The notes under the pieces: model-generated | What the model was told of the DNA's origin: nothing | Database searches by the model: none | Seen by the model: only the letters and a program-made list of their open reading frames with translations | NCBI RefSeq assembly: GCF_021018805.1 | Contig: NC_086248.1 | Span: 100,613,739 to 100,677,738 of the forward strand | Direction: 5' to 3' | Origin: Prinia subflava | Lineage: Eukaryota > Chordata > Aves > Passeriformes > Cisticolidae | Length of the DNA: 64,000 nt | Shown here: one piece after another, positions 1 through 12,300 of the stretch | Layout of the letters: each line of letters starts with the position of its first letter | How positions within the stretch are numbered: the stretch's first letter is position 1 | Program-made: the position numbers and the translations under genes

Positions 1-3000
1 AATCCAAAAGGCTGAGAAATAAAATTCCACTACAGACATTACTGGTAAGATACATTCCTGACCAGAATTAGGGGGTAAATACAAGCCTTGCTAGCTTTGT
101 TGTAGTCATTTATTGAAGGATCCTCCTCTGATTTATGTATATAAGTAAAATAAATATAAAATATAATAACTATGAAATGATACTTTGTATATACTACACA
201 CAATGTATTCCAAACGATACATGTATGTATTTCAGACCAAGGACTACAAAACTGATCAGTTTAAGGTACACTTTGAATAAATTAAAAATACTGTATCAAG
301 CAATGTCTTTTTGGATTAGGATGATAAGATATTACAGTCTAGTGTTACAGTGGTACTTTTAATCATCTTTCTTTAATTATGTGTTAATGAGTTTAGTCAG
401 CATAACTGAAAAGACTGAGCAAAACAGTTTTAAGATAAAAAAGAATTTTAAAGAGACATTTTCTCCTGAAAGAAAATCAGCATGTGATTATAGATCTTCT
501 CATGGAATATACATAACTCCAAGATTTTGCCACTGAAAGCTATGAGTATGAAAACTGACTCACTTTTTTATTCACTTGGGTTTAAAATACAGAATTTATA
601 ACTTAAAAAAATAATAACTTTTATCTTACTATGAGTTAGTAGTTCTCAGTTCTCCTCTACTGAGGCCAGGATTTTAGAATATCATTCTAAATCTGGACAT
701 CAATTTCTTTGTGTTTTTTTAAATTTCAGTCTATAATTTTCCACCTTTCATCACATTCTTCTGCCTATATTCCTTACATTCTTCTGTCCTCTTTGCTGAT
801 AGCTGTCTCCTGAATGGCCATAGGAATTTCCTTGGTTTCTCAGGAATTTCTTTTACTGGAAGCAAACCTTGTTTGAATACATTTCTTATACCCATGCTAT
901 TGAGAGTTTAAATAGAAAAATATCACCACACCTGGATTCCTACAACATCCTAGTTGTCCTTCTTCACCCTGGTCTTCGGAGTTGGGGGTCCCAAATTTAT
1001 TCCTTTGGAGGTACCATTTTTATACAGTCCACGTCCTGGATATCCTTGGGGTGCAGATGCCACTCCCATAATTTGAGACAAGACAAATAGAATGTGCTGG
1101 GTCTTCTTCTGCTCTCTCTCAGAAACTGCTTTTTAAAAATTCTTTATTTTCTACAGAATTTGAAATTTAAGAAACACTGAAGACAGACGTCTAAGAAAGG
1201 CTGTTGCCTTATTTGAATAGAGCATTTAGAATAATCATGAAAAATTAAAGAGCACTTTTAATAAGACGTGAAAATAAAACTTTATATTCAAAGAGAAAAC
1301 ATCTTAGTGGTGGAGAGTATTTGTTAGATAAGTTTAAAGGTTTTCTTTCTAGTTAGAGAAATTTTAACTGCATAGAAAGATATATGGTATCATTTCTTTC
1401 AGAGCAAAGCTCAGAGTGTAATAACATTAAAAATTTGCTCAGTTTTTAACTGCATGTTAATTAGTGGGAATTTAGTGAGCTGCACAGAAATGAAATTCTC
1501 AGAAAATATTTTAACAGCCAGCCAGTAATCTTTACAGCTGTGGATTACAGCACCATATTTTAGAGGTAATACTTAAAACCATTTTCTCTAATTTTCTCCA
1601 TGGTTTTTTGTTTGCAGAAAGTTATAGCAATGTTTCATAGAAAAGTTTCAGTATGATCTGAAAAAGCCCTAAAATACTTCAATTTTATAACAGAGTGTGA
1701 GTTATGACCTTATAATGGTACATTGAAAAAAAAGTCTTTGCCACTGCACAAAGTATAGTAGGGTTTGCATGTCTTTCTCTTAGGAATTTGCTCCATACCC
1801 TGAGGCCAGATTAAGTCATTTATTACTGTACAGTTGCACACAACCTTTTAGCCCACAGTCAGTCAAGATATCAACACTCTTTGTACATTCTGTGTCCACT
1901 GGGATCAAAAAGAGCTGTGGCATCCCATTGCTTCCATGGCTTGTCTCCGTGGAATGAGAATTTCCAGTGGTTCAGCTCATTTACAGACCTAAGAGCTTTT
2001 TTGCTCTTAAAACTCAGAAATGTCAACAATGGGTAAATCTAACATCTGGGACCTCTTTGCTTTCACTGTGAGAGTCACTGTGGTGCTCAGAAATGAGCAT
2101 TCAGCAAAGCATACACACTCTCTGGAAATTAATATCATAAATACTAAATTGGGCAAAAAAGTGTAATTTTACTTAAAGATACTTGTGCAAAGGTTTAAAT
2201 TATACAGAAAAGTGCTTGGTGAAGTACAGTGCACTTGACAGGTTTTATTGTTTTAATATGTTTTTAATAGTACATTTTTACCATTTTTCTTCTTATACAC
2301 CGAGTTATTATTAGGTAACTGCAATTAATAATTTAAAGGGGTCTATTCTGGCTTTTAGTACATTTATATGAGTCCCCTGGCAGTAATGAGAGTTTAAAAC
2401 ATACAGCATACCCTTTTATCTGGGTTTTAACATGTATCTTGTGGCATTGTCCATAGAATTTTAGATAGGAATATTCCACATTAGTTTTACATTAGTGCTA
2501 TCTATGTTTTGGGGTTTGTAATCCTTTTCCTCAGATAGAAGCTATAGTCTCAAGAGGATGGGCTACACCAGCTTTTTCTCTCTGAAATTTTCCAGTGTTT
2601 CTCCCTCTGGTTCATTTCCCAGGACTGCAAGAGCTGGATCCTGGGCAGACTGGGTTCCAGAACCTGCAGACACCATGGAACTCCACATCACCCCAACACA
2701 TCTCTGCAGCAGCACCAAAGGGAAGGAGGGCTTTATCCACCCAGCCCTTAGGAGCTCTGCCTGAGCTTGGCCTCAACTTCACAACCCCAGTGGCTCAAAA
2801 AAGTTCAGCTGGTGTTGAAAAATTCATGAAGAATTTATGGTCAAATGCAGAGCACTCAGATATGAGCAGTCTCTGCAGCTTCATCCTGTCTGTATTTACA
2901 AGGAAGTCCAGTTAGCTCACTTCTAATTAAATGTGAAATGTGTGTCAGCTTTGTGACAGTGGGGACAACGAAGGAGTTTAGGCTTGTGTTCTTGTTCCAA

Positions 3001-4362
3001 GTTGAAATGACAGAACCAGCATTGCTTAGATTATAAATTACAGGTTTTTTCCCTATTCAATGGCCAAATTCAGCCTCATTCTTTAATCTTTTACACACAT
3101 ATTATTTTACCCTAACGTATAGCAAAAAGCTGCACTGCATGTTTAGTTTTGTGTGCAAGAGAAACACATAGACAAATCTTGTGGTCAAAAGTGAAGGTCA
3201 TGTAGGACTCAGGTTCTCAGGGAAATTATCTTTTCTGCTGTCACCACACACTACATACATACTCTGCATGGATGTTTCATTCTTTGGAAACTACACAATC
3301 AAGAGGTCATAATCCCATACTGCTTGCACCTACAATATCCACAAAGATCTGAGAATTATTATAGTGTTCCAGGAAGACACTTTGTGAAGTTTTATCTTGT
3401 GGTTCCCTAAAGATTAAAGAACCTATTGTGATTTTATATGACTGAGTAGTAAAAACGTGCTACACAACAGAAACATTTTATAATATCATCCTCTATCTAT
3501 ATTTGGACGATCTTCAGGCCACACTAGCAATTTTTATGGTAGCCCCAGATGTCAGATTTTTTCATGGCTCAGAGATAAAAGTCTTATTTTTTGATCTTCT
3601 TTTCTCTCTTTTCATAACCTCTTACTAGCAGGACTTCAAGTACAGTACTTTAGTCACAGAATAAAACAAAAACATCACAGGCTACTCTTGTATTTCTTTT
3701 GCCTTTTAACAGTATACATGGTAAGGAGCAGTGATTGTAAATCCTGTTAAACAAAGAAAATATATGCTGGCCTGGAGCTTGCAAGCAAATTCAGTATTAA
3801 TAAAATGTTAATATTTGTTCTGAACATATGGCCAGCTTTCCTTTTCTGTGAATTTACAGGTTTCAGGAATATCCTGAACTCTCTATGGAACAGAATAATG
3901 GCTTAATTGTTCTTGCAAATGACAGCTTTACTTGGCTGTGAGTTTATGAGGCAGTAAATTTCTCTCATAACTTGCAGTGTTTGATGCAACACATCTCTAT
4001 GATTCTGTGAACTATTTATTATTAAGCATGTGAAGGGAAGTGAAACGATCATATAGACACTCCTAAAGGAGTCCTATTATGAGGAAAAAAACTGTTTTTC
4101 CAGTAATGACTTTTTGATCTCTCATTCTCTTCCCAGTTCCTTTCAAATACAGATCCACTGCTGTCAGTGTCCTTACAGTGATGTAAGAGGTCAGATGGAC
4201 AAGGCTGAATGGCTTGTATAACCAAGAAATATTTAATTTAATCTATAGGCTAGGTACTTGTAGTCATACATGGAGGTGATATTTAAAGAAAGAGTGAATT
4301 AATCTGAATGACTGTTCTGAATTGTTCTGAAGAGACATCTAACCAAATAATAGATGTATGGA
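1..4362. other. AT-rich non-coding DNA, no gene seen
   Basis: Unique-looking AT-rich sequence with frequent stops in every frame. The only compositional change is a GC-richer patch at about 2540-2900, where two overlapping + strand frames of 68 and 106 codons stay open. Neither has a recognisable domain, splice context or low-complexity signature, so I treat them as chance frames in a patch with fewer stop codons. No RNA gene or known repeat family was recognised. Confidence 0.6.
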
Positions 4363-4468
4363 ATATTTATATTTATATTTATATTTATATTTATATTTAT
4401 ATTTATATTTATATTTATATTTATATTTATATTTATATTTATATTTATATTTATATTTATATTTATAA
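4363..4468. repeat. (ATATTT)n microsatellite array
   Basis: About 17 uninterrupted copies of the hexamer ATATTT. It is essentially pure, so it is probably young or still mutating in length. Two minus-strand frames run through it and read as alternating Ile-Asn or Lys-Tyr. They are repeat artefacts, not proteins. Confidence 0.97.
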
Positions 4469-5870
4469 TAGAGAAAGGATTCCCTGAATTCACCTACGTT
4501 TCCAGTAACATGGAACTTGTTAAATGAAAAATCCTTAGAGATCAAATATTTTATGAATGAGAAATGATGCCTTTTATTTTATTTATTTTATCTTTAAATG
4601 TGATTTGTCAAACTTTTAACATTGAAAATGCTTATGTGTTTTAGGCTGTTTTTATAATGGTTGCAAATATGCAATATCATACATAACCGCAGGAAAAATA
4701 ATTTAATTGGCTGGTACCTAAGTTCTGTGAAAATATACATCTGCTCTCAGATTAATTAATTGTATGCAATAGATTGTATGCACTGCATGGTTAGTCACTC
4801 TTAGTGGTCCTAGTATATTCTAATGCTAAGTAAACCATGTAAATCCACCCTGTGAAGTCTGGTTTCCCCTTGACATATACAAACAATGACTCCTAACACT
4901 TGTGCAAGCTAAGTCTTATTTATTGTTAACTGGGAAATAAATAGTTCAGTGACAAGCAAGTCCTCATTTTCAGTGAGGCAGTTTTGCATGAGAGCAAACA
5001 AACAAGGAAAATCTAAATAAAACCATTTCCCCTTTTAAATGCTTTAATCTTTCAGTGATATTTGTCCCTGCAAACCAGTTCCTGTACACTGATACAGATA
5101 CTGTAGATATATTCCTGGAACAATATCTAGATGTGAATATCATCAGTGCTCTTTGTGAAGATAGGAAGAAGTGTGGTTCTCATCTCTTCTTCACTTACAT
5201 TTGTTGTCATGCAGCCTGTGAAGCAAGCTGATCATAGGAATTTCAGAAACCTGCTTCACACTATATTTATTACTACTTTTCTAGAGCTCCTATCTTTTAA
5301 GTGGTGTCTCTAGGAACTTAAAAGAAGTTAGACAGTCAAGTCTCTTTAAAAATGTTGCATTGCCTATTGAAGTATGATATCCAGGGAGGTCAAGCATTCT
5401 GCAGCAGTAGCAGGGGATAGTGAGGTTTTTCTTGACTGTAAAATACTCTGAATTATTTTTGGTTTTACGTTTCTTTACTTTGGTCATTCAATCCTATAGC
5501 AGGTAACACGTTCTTTGCACAATGATACTTGGCTGAACATTTGCTTCACTAGCTTCCATTGCTCAGGCACTTTCTTGTTTTAGAGCAAAACTGTGATCAG
5601 TTAAAGAGAGGAAAAGAAGGGAGGAGATGGCAGCTGGGGGTGGCAGTGAATGTTTTCCAGCATGCCTTGCTCTAGCAGTACATTCACCAAGCTTTGCTCA
5701 AGATTTGTGTTGTTACTCTTTTATCACCCTAAATAGGTTAGAGGTGATTCACATGTGCTTACTCAGGTGCAGGCTGTGTGAGATGGCTGGTTTCTCACCT
5801 GCTTGCTGGTGAATTGTTGGGTAACTCAATATTTCCTGTGTCTCAGAGAATAATGCACCTTAAATAAGTC
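4469..5870. other. AT-rich non-coding DNA
   Basis: Nothing identifiable. A short TTTTATTTTATTTATTTTAT stretch near 4572-4592 is simple sequence. Confidence 0.55.
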
Positions 5871-5892
5871 ATCCTAGGTTTAAACCTAGGAT
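5871..5892. repeat. 22-bp perfect palindrome
   Basis: ATCCTAGGTTT is followed immediately by its exact reverse complement AAACCTAGGAT with no spacer. Flanking bases do not extend the symmetry. It could be a dimeric protein site, a short foldback or chance. No repeat family was recognised around it. Confidence 0.9.
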
Positions 5893-8800
5893 CTTCCAAA
5901 GAAGACCCTGCAGAAATGTATGTAGTTTAGTCTAAATCTGACTTTCTTTCCAAAAAGCAGGTGATTTCCTCCTGGTCAGAATTATGGCAATCAACAAGCA
6001 TTGACTGATACTCAGAAAGCAAAGAAAAATTTCTGAATAGCCAAAGAATGTCACAGCATGATTTGAAAAACTCTTTATAGAGGAATGCATCCTGATATTT
6101 TAATTATCCTATCTGGTAATGTAATCAAAAGCTAATTATGAATCATAGTTATTTTCAATGATACACTGTGGAAAAGAATTGAGGGCGAAAAATGAGGACA
6201 TAACAAATCATAGTTTCATCTGCTAAATCTCTGATTGAGCTGTCCTTCTGATCCGTGTAGACTGCTGACTGACAGCTTTTTCTTTCAGTGCTGTCATTCT
6301 CATTATGTGATTATTTGTCTACTTCATCTAATAAGGGGTTATTCCTAAATTTAGGGGAAATTTATGGACAAATGGCACTGAATCACTTTGAGTGGCTGCT
6401 TTTCTAACTTGCTTTTCAGCTGTAGTCACAAACATGTCCCAACTTCTATTGCTCTTTTGTATAGCTTCAACTTCTTTTGCCCAGGAATTAACACCAATGA
6501 AGCAGGTATATCTTTATTCTGTATTCCATGACCTTTTCTCTTAGATCCTGCCTACTGGGTGCTGCTTTATCTAGCAGACGCCAAGCTCAAAGCATTAAGT
6601 CTGCAATCCAGTACAAATGTACATGTCTTGAGGACTGGTGTTTACATCCCTAATGGGGAGCAGGTTCTGTTCAAGATTTAGCATGCAGTGTGCAAAGGAT
6701 GGCATCACCTCACTCGGCAAGGCTCACTGTCCTTGTCAATTTTGTGTCTGTATTAGCTGCAAAAAGAAAAGCAACTGCCTTTTATCAGTGTCTGCATACA
6801 GTAAAAACTTTTAGATAAAGCCTTCATGCTTTCACCTGTTTTTTGAAGCAATTAAAATATTTTTTCTTTTAGTTTTTCCATTGAGCATTTGCCAGACTAT
6901 ATTTTTTCCTTGTTAATAATCCATGGTTGCTGGTAGTTCAAATCAACTAGACAACCATAAAATATATCTGAGACATAAATAACAGTGCAGAAACCTCTTT
7001 CCTCCTTTTCCAGCATGAAAAGGAACTAAGGTATAAGAACTTTCCTGATGAAATCTGGCCAGCTAATTATCCATTACTCCATCTATGCATTCCAGGAGAA
7101 AAATAAAATTAAGTTTGGGTAATGCACACAGCTGAAAACATATGAATAGATACTTTCTAGTATTTACTTTTCTTCTGTTGCAGAATTGTGGTCAGAATTT
7201 GCAAATGGACAGTCCAAATGGACTCTAGTTTTCAGTCACCACAAAACCCCTTATACTACTCTCTAGTATTACAGGTATTGCCTAATATAAGGCAAATTTT
7301 GAAATGCATTCCACGTCTTTGTCAGAAGAGACAATATTCTTCTTTTTATTGAAATATTAAAGGAATATTTTTATTCCAGGGAAGAGAATATTATTTTCTA
7401 ATATTAAGTAGACTTTGAGGTATGTTTCAGATTCCAAAAATATTGCACTCTATGACAGTGATAAATGTATGACAGGGAGAGCTCATGGTTTACCTCAAGC
7501 ACAGAATGAACACTGGACAAAAACAGAAATAAAATAAAACAGGAGTTTTACCTCTCAGGTGCATCTTGAAGCATGGGGGTGATGATGACCTGTTCTGTAT
7601 TCAAGTTTCTAAAGAGCAAAAAAGACAAAGATGTATTCCAATATTTGTATTACTTTTTATTTAATTCTGTTACCTGGGACTCAGGCAGAACTCTTAAACC
7701 ACTTACAGAGAAATTCATGTCTAAAATTTTTAAGGGCAGGTTGCTGAATTCTCATTCAACAATCCTTCCCAGAAAAAAAAATGATCTTTTTCCTGTTGTA
7801 CACTGAAATAAACAATTATTAGAAATAAGATTTTTAAAAAGTGGTATTAGTTAAGATTTCCCAGACCTCATATGAGTAGATCAATATCCTTAAATAAATA
7901 TGTAATTTTTCAGTTGTTATAAGCTTGTCCTCTTCAAGACAAAAAATTCTTTTTGGAAATATATGACATTTATTCTATTTGGAAATAATCTCCTTTATGT
8001 TGCAAAGATTTTGAATATTTCACTTCCTTTGGTGTTTTTCAAGTCGTGTTTCAGTACAAAAAGTTTGCATAATCAAGGTTACTTATTTTATGGCTTTTTT
8101 TGTGTGTGTGTGTTTAATTCTGAAGCTAGGATATAAAAACAATCGCTTAAATTAGTGACAATCATAAATAACTGTGCATGAGTTCCTTCCTTCTACGTTA
8201 TGGAAATAGAAAACCCATGTAATATAACCCATATGGAAACAGCTCAATGCCTGGTACCTGCTACTTCTTCCTTTCACATTTTGTTTCATATGTTGGCATC
8301 CTTTCATTAGATTATGAAAACTTTGATTTCCTGACACATAGACTGAGAAACTGATTTTTACAATGCAAACATCAAGGTCAAGATACTTCAGGCATTTTTG
8401 GACATGTCTTCAGTCAAGTATGGATTTTAAACTTCACTCAAATATCTTGGTGCTTATTGACTTCCTTTCCACCTGTTCCAACAACAGGCAGCTGTTATCA
8501 TATTTCTTTAATTCTTTCATCATTAAAGAAACACAGAGGCTCAGGGTTATCTCCTCACTCCGGGGAGGCATTAGCACAGCTTTGCCACTATTGGCCCATG
8601 TAGAAAAGTAAGACAATCAGATCCATAAGTTGTAACTTCTTCTTTGAAATTTTCTTGGAGTACCAGAGAACATTTCTCTGCCTTAGGGTAAAATCTATTA
8701 CTAAAGAAAAAAACTGTGTTCCTACATGAGGAATACATACAGGAGTGTCTAGCACGTGTGTATTAACACATGAACATATGTACATGAATTTATGTGTATA

Positions 8801-8930
8801 CATACATCCGGCTAACTCTGGGACTAATTTAAAAAAGAAGATGCTTTAAAGTTTTAATAATAATAACCTTGCCAGGTTCCTGATCAGACTCAAAGAAGTC
8901 TGCAAACAGCCAGGGTACTTAATCCCTTGG
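5893..8930. other. AT-rich non-coding DNA
   Basis: No gene, RNA or repeat family recognised. Short TG alternation near 8100-8113 is minor simple sequence. Open frames here are 60-82 codons, without domains. Confidence 0.55.
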
Positions 8931-9300
8931 TTTCTGGAGTAGGGAAACCATTGATGGTGCCATTTTTTTAAACGTGTGTTGATTCATTCGGCACCACGTG
9001 TGTGACAGCTTCGCTGTTATGTAATGATCTGCCCACACCACAACATGTACCTTCCCATCTTGCCTGCCTCTCTCATCAGCCTTGCAATTAAAGTCTGGGC
9101 TGATCCCTCCTGGCAGCACACCATCTGCAAAACGGGAAGAGCTGGCTTTGTTGTGATTTCACACTTCTCTTGATTAGGCTCGCTTATGTCTGAGAGCCTC
9201 CAGGAGGGCCGCGCGACACGCGGTGGCTGCGGCCGCCGTTCCGTGGGGACAGGCATGCAGAGAGGCCACGGAGGCAGGGAGCAATCTGGAGCACACAACA
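8931..9300. promoter_or_regulatory. Isolated CpG cluster, possible regulatory element or first exon
   Basis: The sequence becomes clearly GC-richer than its surroundings. At about 9209-9243 there are nine or so CpG dinucleotides in roughly 35-40 bases, including GCGGCCGC at 9229-9236. CpG is otherwise scarce here, as expected in methylated vertebrate DNA, so a preserved cluster suggests an unmethylated or constrained element. It is much shorter than a normal CpG-island promoter. A 93-codon minus-strand frame (9017-9298) crosses it without a recognisable domain. Alternatives are a small unannotated promoter, a conserved enhancer, or a remnant of a GC-rich insertion. Confidence 0.35.
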
Positions 9301-12300
9301 GTGCTGTCCAAAGCTGTTAGTTGCTTTTACACTTTAAAAGCTGCACGTTATGAAATCAATGGTCTGGTTTCAAGGCAGACAGATCTGCCTTCCTAGAGGG
9401 AATCACACATATTGTTTTGTGACCTTGCAGCCTGTTTCTGGGGAGATAAATACAACAGGAAGGGTGAGGCTGACTAAAGTTTTGCAAGCAGAAGTATGTT
9501 TTTTAAATGACAGTGGTTAGAAAATAAAATTCCCTTTCATTGCTGGTGTTCCTGTATATCACTTCTCCAGTTGCAGGACCACAGAAAGGATTTTACTGAG
9601 TACTACCATCAATGATCTGTCACTGTTGCTTCTTGAGATTGGCAGCTCTAAGAAGTGCTCCCTGTGAAAGTTCTTTCAAACCTTTTCACAGTCAGATCAC
9701 CCTTTTTATAGGATGGTAAGAAGCTACTATGGCTACTCTGCTTGCCCCATTCCTTCATATGAATCTCAGTAGGTAACTATAAAATCCCACTTCCATCTCA
9801 CAGCAACTCTATAAGTGATACCTCTGCCTGTAGAGAGTTATTGTGTTTTTTCAATTAAAGACACTGGGAAGTGAAATGAATATGGCCTCATTTTAAAAAT
9901 GGATCCATTTATTTCCAGTATATAAAATATATATATACTGCATTTCTTCTTTCAATTTTATGTGGTTTTCCAATACATACATAATCCTCTTTTTAGAATA
10001 TGTAAATTAACACACTTTTTTTAAAGTTACTTCATTTCTCTGACAATAAACTTCCCACAGCTGGACATGATTATGACAATTACTTCTTTTCCTAGCTTGT
10101 TTTAATGTTGTCTCCTTCTACTGTGTATCTCCTTGGCTTAGTTGTTCTTACTAATCTTGAGCTTTTCCTAACGGGGCAAGGAGATTCCTTTTTAACAACA
10201 CAATTTATATGGTGAGTTTTTCAAAATTAATGCACTAGAGTAACTCATTAATCCATTTTTGTCTTTTGGGAAGACACTGGCTACCTACAGTCTTTGCCTG
10301 TATCTCTGTCTCAGCCCATCACACTACAGACCAATGTCAGGGAGGTTGAATGCAGAAACAGTATTTGTCATATCAAGAATATGTATGGTTTTGTTTCAAA
10401 TACATGGAATGGTTGAAGCTGTGGATGACAAGCCCACAGAGCTTTAATCTCTGATTTTCCATCATTTTATGTTCTCAAGAAATTTTTAAGTCTTAAGTTA
10501 TTTCCAAGATTTCCAGGGCATTACTGTCATTCAGCAGCTTGCATCTTCTTTTACATTAATTTCTGATATTACCTGGAATTGTGGATTTCCCTGTGCATGC
10601 AATACTTTTATGACTAATATATATTTAATATTTGATGCTTCTGTCATTACTAACACTGCTCTGAAGTCTGCTGAGGATTACACCCTTAAAATGTTAGTAC
10701 AGCAGGTTTCTCATTTGAGTTTAAAGACTTATTTTTATGTGGATCAAAGTAAAAACATTTACTGTTGCTCCACAAAAAATGGTTCAGAAAAAAACTTGGA
10801 AATGGCACTGTGATCTGGAGACTAGATTTGACATTAATAACTGGTAGTTTTCATCTTGACACCATTTTTGAAACGCATAATAATGTGAAACATTTTAATT
10901 AGATCAAATTGAAATATAATTTGATGAGTGTATATGAATATGGTAAATAGATGTGATCAGTATTCTGTAGTGATTCATTACTGAGTTATGCCACGTAAAA
11001 CAAGCATAACTCCCAACGAACAAATATTTTCTTAACACTTGCATTTTTTCAATGTTGTACTCAAGCCACTGTTTTAGTCTTGAATTCCAGCAAATTCTGT
11101 ACAAAGGTATTTGTGAGGTATTTGTGTGTACTTCCACATATTAGTGGAGAGATGTTCATCTTTATAACAAAAACATGCACTCATAAAGTGGTCATCTAGA
11201 TATAAATTGACATATGCCCCAAATACTTGACCAATTGGAGCCATTCTTAAAAAAAAAAATATCTGAGTGTTTACTGATAAGAACATCTATGCACCCAGGA
11301 GATTATGACTGTAATTTGTGAATCATTTCCTATGTTCAAGGTGCCTTTATTAATTTGGAGACTGCTTGAAGAAAGTTGTCACTTTTAACATCAGCAATTA
11401 ACAACTAATTTAGGACCATGAAAAGTTCCAGCAGAACAGGGATCATTTTCATCAGGACCCTAGTACAAAAAAATAAAAAAGGAGAAGAATTTTTGTTGTC
11501 ACACCCCTAAATACTAAATACCCAGTGAAATCAATGACTTTTGAAATACACTTTGCACTTGTGTCTTCATTATTTTTGTCAATGTGAGAGAGCATCAGAA
11601 ACACTACTAATGCCAAAAGTTAGTCTCAAGTTTAGGATTATTAATTCATATTCTAAGCATGGGAGGACCTATGCCAGAAAAAAAAAAGGCACAAATAGAA
11701 GAAAAATTATTATGAAATATAAGCTCCAACAAAACAGTGCTTTTAGTAGGTTGGAAAAGAAGGGATGATTCTACAATAGGGCAATGTGAGTTTTTCATTA
11801 TGTGAAATTTTGTGTGAAGGAAATTTCCAGAAGAAGATCTGGATTTTCTTGTAGTGCTTTTTTAGATTTAGAAAGGATTGTCCCAAGAGAGAAACAATTT
11901 GTAAATCTTCCGCAGGTTTAAAAACTGCTATGTACAGAATTGACATGGATTTGATTTTCAAGCTGTATAATATCAGCTGATTGAGAGAACATAACTATGT
12001 TTTACTTTTCAGCTGTAATGAAGAAAAAGAATTTAGAAGGCAGTTCTGCTATTTTTAAAATATTTTTCAGAGCCACTTAATCTTTCTTGTAATGTAATCA
12101 CTGCCTGCTTTCCCTCTGAACAGATTTGCTTTACTCTCTCTTTGTATCATTATGTCATAGAAAACGTAAATCTTTTAGGGATAACAGCTACACCATGAGT
12201 TCAGTGGCCTTTCTGTTTAAGGTGGAACCTTGATATCTGCTTAGGACACAGAATCTTTTGCCAGGGCCATACAGAGACATCTACCACACTGGTGGTCCTT

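Noticed and set aside
4299..4545. Minus frames encoding Ile-Asn and Lys-Tyr repeats
   Set aside because: Translations of the (ATATTT)n array.
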